A stretch of DNA of 47,827 bases from Fimenecus sp045594645 (GTDB lineage: Bacteria > Bacillota > Clostridia > Oscillospirales > Acutalibacteraceae). Under the pieces are notes generated by a model that worked only from the letters and a program-made list of their open reading frames with translations, was not told the origin of the DNA and made no database searches. Of the stretch, positions 42,072-47,827 are shown in pieces; position 1 is the first letter of the stretch; each line of letters starts with the position of its first letter. The stretch spans positions 1-47,827 of the forward strand of contig JAZNYY010000076.1 in NCBI GenBank assembly GCA_045594645.1. Reading direction: 5' to 3'. The translations under genes were made by a program, and so were the position numbers.

Positions 42072-42560
42072 ATGAAAAAAGTTGGAATTATTATGGGTAG
42101 TGACAGTGATTTGCCCGTTATCAGAAAAGCAACTGCTGTTCTTGATGATTTAGGAATTCCTTATACTGTCAACATTTACTCTGCACATCGCACACCTGAG
42201 CAGGCAAGAGATTTTTCACTTAATGCTCGTAAAAACGGGTACGGTGCAATCATTGCTGCAGCGGGTATGGCGGCACATCTTGCAGGTGCAGTTGCCGCAA
42301 ATACAACATTGCCCGTTATCGGTATTCCTTGTGCTTCACAGTATCTTGACGGTATGGATGCGCTTCTTTCAACAGTTCAAATGCCTTCAGGAATTCCCGT
42401 TGCGACTGTTGCAATTAACGGCGGTGCAAACGCGGCATTACTTGCGGCACAGATAATTGCTGTTGAAGATAAAGAACTAGCAGACAAGCTCGATGCAATG
42501 CGTGTATCCGCAGCAGAAACAGTTCTTAAAAAGAATGACGAAGTAATGTCAAAGCTTTAA
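42072..42560 (+). CDS. purE: N5-carboxyaminoimidazole ribonucleotide mutase
   Basis: 162 residues, class I PurE. MGSDSDLPVIRKA, the YSAHRTPEQA active loop and AAAGMAAHLAGAVAANTTLPVIG are family signatures. It moves the carboxyl group to give CAIR; the partner PurK is not in the window. CAGGAGG precedes the ATG. First gene of the purine operon, 22 bases after the riboswitch terminator. Confidence 0.96.
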   Translation: MKKVGIIMGSDSDLPVIRKATAVLDDLGIPYTVNIYSAHRTPEQARDFSLNARKNGYGAIIAAAGMAAHLAGAVAANTTLPVIGIPCASQYLDGMDALLSTVQMPSGIPVATVAINGGANAALLAAQIIAVEDKELADKLDAMRVSAAETVLKKNDEVMSKL

Positions 42561-42600
42561 TTCAGTTTACATTTTTATTTATATAAAGGAGTAAAAAACT

Positions 42601-43281
42601 ATGGAAAAGATTTACACAGGTAAAACAAAGGATGTATTTAAACTCGAAAATGGTAACTGCCTTCTTAAGTTCAAGGACGACTGTACGGGTAAAGACGGCG
42701 TTTTTGACCCAGGCGAAAATTCAGTAGGTCTTACAATTGACGGTGTCGGTGATGTTAACCTTCGTATGTCAATTTACTTCTTTGAAAAGGTTAATGCAGC
42801 AGGTATTAAAACTCACTATGTAAGTGCAAATCTTCAGGATACAACTATGGAAGTTCTTCCTGCAAAGGTATTTGGTAAGGGTCTTGAAGTAATTTGCCGT
42901 CATAAAGCAGTTGGTAGCTTTATCCGCCGTTACGGTGATTATATTGAAGAGGGTGCTGACCTTCCTGCATATGTTGAGACAACATTCAAAGATGATGCAA
43001 AGGGTGACCCCCTTGTAAATAAAGATGCTCTTGTAGCACTTGGTATTATGACAGAAAAGCAGTATGACGATATCAAAGAAATGACACAGAAGATTACACA
43101 GATTGTTGCTGATGACCTTAAAGAAAAAGGCCTTGTTCTTTATGATATCAAGTTTGAGTTCGGCTATGACCCCGAAGGCAATGTAATGCTTATCGATGAA
43201 ATTGCATCCGGTAATATGCGTGTTTATAAAGATGGCAAATACATTGACCCAATGACACTTTCAGAACTTTTCTTCGCATAA
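42601..43281 (+). CDS. purC: SAICAR synthetase
   Basis: 226 residues. IYTGKTKDVFK near the start, FKDDCTGKDG, EVICRHKAVGSFIRRYG, YDIKFEFGYDPEGNVMLIDEIASGNMRVYKDG near the end. It joins CAIR with aspartate using ATP. AAAGGAG precedes the ATG. The next gene starts 11 bases after its stop. Confidence 0.96.
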   Translation: MEKIYTGKTKDVFKLENGNCLLKFKDDCTGKDGVFDPGENSVGLTIDGVGDVNLRMSIYFFEKVNAAGIKTHYVSANLQDTTMEVLPAKVFGKGLEVICRHKAVGSFIRRYGDYIEEGADLPAYVETTFKDDAKGDPLVNKDALVALGIMTEKQYDDIKEMTQKITQIVADDLKEKGLVLYDIKFEFGYDPEGNVMLIDEIASGNMRVYKDGKYIDPMTLSELFFA

Positions 43282-43292
43282 GGAGTAACTAA

Positions 43293-44717
43293 ATGGGTGG
43301 TTTTTTCGGTGCTGTCAGCAAGAATGACACAGTATTAGATGTGTTTTTTGGAACTGACTATCACTCTCATCTCGGTACTCGTCGTGGCGGTATGGCCGCA
43401 TATGATAAGAGTATCGGTTTACAACGAAAAATTCATAAAATAGAAAATTCTCCTTTCAGAACAAAGTTTGAAAACATTTCAAATCAAATGAAAGGTAACT
43501 CTGCAATCGGCTGCATCAGTGATTCTGATGCACAACCGTTGCTTGTCCGTTCAAAGCTTGGTCTTTATGCAATTTGTATCATTGGTCTTATCAATAATAA
43601 GGAAAAGCTCGTTGAAGAATATCTTTTCTCTAATGGTGGCCACTTCGGTGCAATGACTAATGAGGGTATTAACTCAACTGAGCTTGTTGCGGCAATGATT
43701 AACCAAAAGGATAATTTTGCAGACGGTATTGCATTTGCACAAAGCCTTATTGACGGTACAGCATCAATCCTTATTCTAAAAGATGATGGCAATTTAATCG
43801 CAGCACGCGATAAGCTGGGCAGAATCCCTGTTCTTATCGGTCAGCGTGACGATGGTTATTGTGTGTCTTTTGAGGATTTTGCTTATAAAAAGCTTGGTTA
43901 TGCTGATTATAAAGAGCTTGGACCTGCTGAAGTGGTTGAACTTACCGCTGACGGTGTAAATGTACTTAAAGAAGCAGGCAAGCAAATGAAAATCTGTGCT
44001 TTCTTATGGTCATATTACGGATATTCAACATCTTGCTATGAAGGAAGAAATGTTGAAGTTATGCGTTATGAAAACGGCAGAATAATGGCACAGGCTGATA
44101 AAGCAAATGGTGTTGCACAAGACATTGATTATGTAAGTGGTGTTCCGGATTCAGGCACTCCTCACGCAATCGGCTATGCTAATGAGAGCGGAATTCAATT
44201 TGCGAGACCGTTCATCAAATATACTCCTACATGGGCAAGAAGCTTTACACCATCTAATCAGGGTGAGAGAAACAGAGTTGCTAAAATGAAGCAAATTCCC
44301 GTTCACGACTTGATTTATGATAAAAAATTGCTATTTGTTGATGACAGTATTGTTCGTGGAACCCAGCTTCGTGAAACTGTTGAATTTTTATATGAAAACG
44401 GCGCAAAAGAGGTTCATATTCGTTCTGCTTGTCCGCCTATAATGTATGGCTGTAAGTATCTTAACTTCTCGCGTGCAACTTCAGATATGGAGTTGATTGC
44501 TCGCAGTACGATTATGGAGCTTGAGGGTGAAGAGGGCTTTAACCATATTGAAGAGTATATTGATGCAACTTCACAAAGAGGTATAAATTTACGAAAAGCA
44601 ATTTGTAATAAGCTTCATTTCACTTCACTTGAATTCCAATCAATTGACGGAATTATAAAGGCTATCGGTCTTCCCGCAGAAAATATTTGTACTTACTGCT
44701 GGAACGGTAAAGGTTAA
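43293..44717 (+). CDS. purF: PurF-like amidophosphoribosyltransferase lacking the glutaminase nucleophile
   Basis: 474 residues. The phosphoribosyltransferase half is intact: VSGVPDSGTPHAIGYA and PRPP loop LLFVDDSIVRGTQLRETV at about 347-364. Likely iron-sulfur ligands are C235 or C248, C380, C466 and C469. The N-terminus is MGGFFG, where active PurF has cysteine at position 2. The GHVRYST block reads AIGCISDSD, and HNGNL reads GLINN, so the glutaminase site is lost. An in-frame TAA directly before the ATG rules out a longer start. It may use free ammonia. I recall similar proteins in other Clostridia and Bacteroides. Confidence 0.88.
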   Translation: MGGFFGAVSKNDTVLDVFFGTDYHSHLGTRRGGMAAYDKSIGLQRKIHKIENSPFRTKFENISNQMKGNSAIGCISDSDAQPLLVRSKLGLYAICIIGLINNKEKLVEEYLFSNGGHFGAMTNEGINSTELVAAMINQKDNFADGIAFAQSLIDGTASILILKDDGNLIAARDKLGRIPVLIGQRDDGYCVSFEDFAYKKLGYADYKELGPAEVVELTADGVNVLKEAGKQMKICAFLWSYYGYSTSCYEGRNVEVMRYENGRIMAQADKANGVAQDIDYVSGVPDSGTPHAIGYANESGIQFARPFIKYTPTWARSFTPSNQGERNRVAKMKQIPVHDLIYDKKLLFVDDSIVRGTQLRETVEFLYENGAKEVHIRSACPPIMYGCKYLNFSRATSDMELIARSTIMELEGEEGFNHIEEYIDATSQRGINLRKAICNKLHFTSLEFQSIDGIIKAIGLPAENICTYCWNGKG

Positions 44718-44757
44718 TCTAATTCTAAAATATTAATTCTTCAAAAGGAGAACTAAA

Positions 44758-45804
44758 ATGAAAAATTCTATGTCAGAAAGCTACGCAGCAGCGGGCGTTG
44801 ATATTACAGCGGGTTATAAAGCTGTTGAGCTTATGAAAAAACATGTTGCACGAACTCGTAATGAGGGTTCTGTAGATGATGTAGGTGGCTTCGGCGGATG
44901 CTTTGACCTTAGCTGTGTTGCCGGAATGGAACATCCTATTTCTGTTTCCGGTACTGACGGTTGCGGTACTAAAGTTAAATTGGCTATTCTTATGGATAAG
45001 CATGACACAATTGGTATTGACGCAGTTGCTATGTGTGTTAATGATATTATTTGTGTTGGTGCAAAGCCTTTATATTTTCTTGACTATATCGCTTGCGGAA
45101 AAAATGTTCCTGAAAAGATTGCAGAAATTGTAAGCGGTGTTGCTGAAGGCTGTGTTCAGTCAGGCTGTGCGCTTATCGGCGGTGAGACTGCTGAACATCC
45201 CGGTTTAATGCCCGTTGAAGATTATGACCTTGCAGGCTTCGCGGTTGGTGTTGTTGACAAGCCTAAAATGATTGATAACAGCAAGATGGTTGCAGGTGAT
45301 GTCGTTATTGCTCTTCCATCGACAGGTATACATTCTAACGGATTTAGCTTATGTCGTAAGGTTTTTGATATTGATAACAATAATCCCGAGCTTTATGTAA
45401 ATCGCGAAGAATTGGGCGGAAAAAGCATTGCAGAATCTTTGCTTGTACCAACAAAGATTTATGTTAAGCCTGTTCTTGCTCTTATTGAAAAAGTTAATGT
45501 AAAAGGAATTTCTCACATTACAGGCGGTGGATTTTACGAAAATATTCCTCGTTCTATTCCCGACGGATTGTGTGCAAAGATAGATAAGTCCGCGGTTAAG
45601 GTACTTCCTATTTTTGATGTTATTGCTAAGTGGGGAAACATTCCTGAACGCGATATGTATAATACTTATAATATGGGTGTCGGTATGAGTATTGTTGTTC
45701 CTGCAAGCGAAGTTGAGCTTTCTCTTTCTGTTCTCAAAGAAAATGGTGTCGATGCCTATGTGATTGGTGAAATCATTGAAGGCGATGAGAAGGTGCTTTT
45801 ATAA
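44758..45804 (+). CDS. purM: phosphoribosylformylglycinamidine cyclo-ligase (AIR synthetase)
   Basis: 348 residues. SYAAAGVDITAGYKAVELMK, SGTDGCGTKVKLAI, AMCVNDIICVGAKPLYFLDY, GGETAEHPGLM, SHITGGGFYENIPR and NMGVGMSIVV all match PurM. It closes FGAM to AIR with ATP. AAAGGAG precedes the ATG. The stop shares one base with the purN start. Confidence 0.96.
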   Translation: MKNSMSESYAAAGVDITAGYKAVELMKKHVARTRNEGSVDDVGGFGGCFDLSCVAGMEHPISVSGTDGCGTKVKLAILMDKHDTIGIDAVAMCVNDIICVGAKPLYFLDYIACGKNVPEKIAEIVSGVAEGCVQSGCALIGGETAEHPGLMPVEDYDLAGFAVGVVDKPKMIDNSKMVAGDVVIALPSTGIHSNGFSLCRKVFDIDNNNPELYVNREELGGKSIAESLLVPTKIYVKPVLALIEKVNVKGISHITGGGFYENIPRSIPDGLCAKIDKSAVKVLPIFDVIAKWGNIPERDMYNTYNMGVGMSIVVPASEVELSLSVLKENGVDAYVIGEIIEGDEKVLL

Positions 45805-46430
45805 TGTGTAAGAAAATAGCGGTTCTTGTATCCGGTGGCGGCACAAATCTTCAGGCACTTATTGATGCACAAAACAGAGGAGAGTTAGGCAACGGAAAAA
45901 TTACTTGTGTAATCGCTTCTAAGGCTGATGCATATGCCCTTACTCGTGCTGAAAACAACGGAATCAAAACCCGTACGCTTATAAGAAAAGATTATGCTGA
46001 CATTGCGTCATACAGCTGTGCTATGCGTGATTTGCTTATTGAAGAAAAAGCAGATTTAATTGTATATGCAGGTTTTATGACAATTCTAGATGAAAATGTT
46101 TGCGATGCTTTTCAAAATAAGATGATTAATGTGCATCCCGCATTAATTCCGTCTTTCTGCGGAAAAGGCTTTTACGGCTTACATGTGCACGAAGAAGCCT
46201 TGGAAAAGGGTGTTAAAGTATCAGGCGCAACTGTTCATTTTGTTACTGCCGAATGTGATGCAGGACCAATTATCCTACAAAAAGCAGTTGATGTTATGAA
46301 CGATGACACACCCGAAACATTGCAGAAGAGAATTATGGAACAAGCTGAATGGAAGATTCTTCCCAAGGCAGTTCAGCTTTTCTGTGATGATAAAATTATA
46401 GTTGAAAACGGTAAAACATACATAAAATAA
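45804..46430 (+). CDS. purN: phosphoribosylglycinamide formyltransferase
   Basis: 208 residues. IAVLVSGGGTNLQALIDA, LIVYAGFMTIL, the catalytic NVHPALIPSF and GATVHFVTAECDAGPIILQ, with the catalytic aspartate in CDAGP. The loop after PSF carries an extra CGKGFYG compared with E. coli PurN. It uses 10-formyl-THF, the cofactor whose shortage drives ZTP formation. Confidence 0.95.
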   Translation: MCKKIAVLVSGGGTNLQALIDAQNRGELGNGKITCVIASKADAYALTRAENNGIKTRTLIRKDYADIASYSCAMRDLLIEEKADLIVYAGFMTILDENVCDAFQNKMINVHPALIPSFCGKGFYGLHVHEEALEKGVKVSGATVHFVTAECDAGPIILQKAVDVMNDDTPETLQKRIMEQAEWKILPKAVQLFCDDKIIVENGKTYIK

Positions 46431-46451
46431 ATATTTGGAGGATTTTTTCAA

Positions 46452-47168
46452 ATGGAAATCAAGTCACTTGAAAATGAACTTAATTCTCTTGCTTATCACG
46501 GCAGAGGAATTATCATCGGCAAAAGTGCTGATGGCAAAAAGGCTGTTACAGCATACTTCATTATGGGTAGAAGTGTAAACAGCCGTAACCGCGTATTCGT
46601 TGCAGAAGGTGATGCAATGCGTACAAAGGCTTTTGACGAGTCAAAAATGACTGACCCCCATCTTATTATCTATTACCCCGTAAGAATTCTTGGTAACAAG
46701 ACAATCGTTACAAATGGTGACCAGACAGACACTATTTACGAGCTTATGGACCAGCAGATGACCTTTGAACAGGCTCTTCGTACTCGCGAATTTGAAGATG
46801 ATGCTCCTAATTACACACCTCGTATTTCAGGTATTATTCACCACGAAAACGGCGAAATGAATTATGCAATGTCAATCCTCAAATCTGCTGAAGGTGACGG
46901 TAGCTCTTGCCAGAGATATACTTATGCTTATTCAAATCCTCTTGCAGGCAGAGCAAAGTTCATTCATACATATAAGTGCGATGGAAATCCTCTTCCAAGC
47001 TTCGAGGGTGAGCCTAAAACTCTTGAGCTTCCCGATGTGGATATTGATACAATGACTGACATCATTTGGAAAAATCTTAATGAAGATAACAAGGTTTCTC
47101 TTTTTGTAAGATACATTGACCTTGAAACAAACGAAGCAGAAACAAGAATAGTAAATAAGAATGTATAA
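46452..47168 (+). CDS. purO: PurO-type IMP cyclohydrolase
   Basis: 238 residues of the IMP_cyclohyd family (PF07826), known from archaeal PurO. Matching blocks: YHGRGIIIGKSADGKKAVTAYFIMGRSVNSRNRVF, YPVRILGNKTIVTNGDQTD, and NYTPRISGIIHHENG. It would close FAICAR to IMP, the last step, usually done by the N-terminal domain of PurH. The next gene encodes the other PurH activity alone. AGGAGG-like TTGGAGGATT precedes the ATG. Confidence 0.9.
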   Translation: MEIKSLENELNSLAYHGRGIIIGKSADGKKAVTAYFIMGRSVNSRNRVFVAEGDAMRTKAFDESKMTDPHLIIYYPVRILGNKTIVTNGDQTDTIYELMDQQMTFEQALRTREFEDDAPNYTPRISGIIHHENGEMNYAMSILKSAEGDGSSCQRYTYAYSNPLAGRAKFIHTYKCDGNPLPSFEGEPKTLELPDVDIDTMTDIIWKNLNEDNKVSLFVRYIDLETNEAETRIVNKNV

Positions 47169-47179
47169 GGAGATTAGAA

Positions 47180-47827
47180 ATGAAAGAATTTGAACTTAAA
47201 TATGGTTGTAACCCCAATCAGAAGCCCTCAAAAATTTATATGGAGGACGGCGCTGACCTTCCAATCGAAATCCTTAACGGAAGACCCGGTTTCATCAATT
47301 TCCTTGATGCATTTAACTCTTGGCAGCTTGTAAAAGAGATTAAAGATATTCTTGGAATGCCCGCTGCAACATCATTTAAGCATGTAAGCCCTACATCAGC
47401 AGCAGTTGGTGTTAAGCTTTCTGATTCTCTCAAGAAAGCTTGCTTTGTTGATGATATTGAAGGTCTTGTCGATTCTCCGCTCGCTTGTGCTTATGCTCGT
47501 GCTCGCGGTACTGACAGAATGTCTTCATTCGGTGACTGGATTGCGTTAAGTGACGAATGTGATGCTACAACAGCAAAGCTTGTTGCACGCGAGGTTTCCG
47601 ACGGTATTATCGCTCCCGGCTACGAGCCCGAGGCGCATCCAATCCTCAAAGGCAAGCGAAAGGGTGGCTACAACATAATTGAAATCGACCCGAATTTTGT
47701 TCCTGATGAGGTTGAAAATAAGCAGGTTTACGGAATAACATTCCAGCAGGGAAGAAATAACTTTAAAATTGACGAAGAACTTCTCGCTGAAATTGTGACA
47801 GAAAATAAGAATTTTCCGGACGATGCA
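47180..47827 (+). CDS. stand-alone AICAR transformylase, 5' part
   Basis: 216 codons are visible; the frame is still open at the window end. MKEFELKYGCNPNQKPSKIY, then the catalytic lysine-histidine K67-H68 in SFKHVSPTSAAVGVKL, then ARARGTDRMSSFGDWIALSD and SDGIIAPGYEPEA, which match the PurH transformylase domain. There is no MGS-like cyclohydrolase domain ahead of it. It formylates AICAR (ZMP), the ligand class of the riboswitch at 41942. AAGGAGA precedes the ATG. Confidence 0.92.
   Translation, partial: MKEFELKYGCNPNQKPSKIYMEDGADLPIEILNGRPGFINFLDAFNSWQLVKEIKDILGMPAATSFKHVSPTSAAVGVKLSDSLKKACFVDDIEGLVDSPLACAYARARGTDRMSSFGDWIALSDECDATTAKLVAREVSDGIIAPGYEPEAHPILKGKRKGGYNIIEIDPNFVPDEVENKQVYGITFQQGRNNFKIDEELLAEIVTENKNFPDDA

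Noticed and set aside
41402..42072. A dedicated terminator between the pyr and pur operons
   Set aside because: The hairpin near 41833-41869 lacks a T-tract, so read-through from pyr into the riboswitch remains possible.
1..47827. CRISPR arrays, insertion sequences, prophage, tRNA and rRNA genes
   Set aside because: No regularly spaced repeats, transposase or integrase frames, or recognisable RNA gene sequences were seen.

Overview
The window is 47.8 kb of AT-rich, densely coding bacterial chromosome. It looks like an anaerobic, spore-forming member of the class Clostridia, probably close to the Ruminococcaceae/Oscillospiraceae gut lineages. The grounds are Firmicutes gene order (yicC-remA-gmk-rpoZ-priA-def-fmt-rsmB-rlmN-prpC-prkC-rsgA-thiN-spoVM), a SpoVM peptide, two rubrerythrins with a PerR regulator, a dockerin domain, an L-lactate dehydrogenase and an ATCase regulatory subunit next to pyrB. 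Family and genus are inferred. I see no mobile element, phage, CRISPR array, tRNA or rRNA.

Layout. Bases 1-13222 (+) form a long housekeeping run: YicC (cut by the window edge), RemA, guanylate kinase, RNA polymerase omega, PriA, peptide deformylase, Met-tRNA formyltransferase, a zinc metallopeptidase, RsmB, RlmN, a PP2C phosphatase and PASTA kinase pair, RsgA, thiamin pyrophosphokinase, an unknown 49-residue membrane protein and 26-residue SpoVM. Bases 13271-14231 (-) are a perR-rubrerythrin operon with a near-perfect operator shared with a divergent lipoprotein gene. Bases 14326-17658 (+) encode that glycoside-hydrolase-like lipoprotein and a secreted dockerin-bearing glucosaminidase. Bases 17693-24910 hold an alpha/beta hydrolase, a DivIVA-like protein, a lone fumarate hydratase beta subunit, PcrA, an XRE regulator and RodA. 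Bases 24907-36073 hold a DUF4091 protein, TypA, a divergent MreB paralogue, asnB-ldh, a GH28-like protein, a sugar acetyltransferase, TrmO and a second rubrerythrin.

Bases 36135-41818 are a pyrimidine operon, pyrC-K-D-F-E-B-I, with a consensus-like promoter carrying a palindrome in its spacer. Bases 41881-47827 are a purine operon, purE-C-F-M-N, then a PurO-type IMP cyclohydrolase and a stand-alone AICAR transformylase (cut by the window edge). It is headed by a promoter, a ZTP (pfl) riboswitch and a riboswitch-coupled terminator. The switch would sense ZMP/ZTP, the metabolite that accumulates when the last-but-one enzyme of this operon lacks 10-formyltetrahydrofolate.

Most notable points: the ZTP riboswitch with an overlapping terminator; a PurF-like enzyme whose glutaminase site is dismantled, including loss of the N-terminal cysteine; the short spoVM gene and its unexplained 49-codon neighbour; the shared PerR-type operator; a PASTA kinase with HQD in place of HRD; and an MreB paralogue with an altered phosphate loop. 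All five convergent gene boundaries carry symmetric hairpins that could terminate transcription both ways. I see no clearly new multi-gene system.
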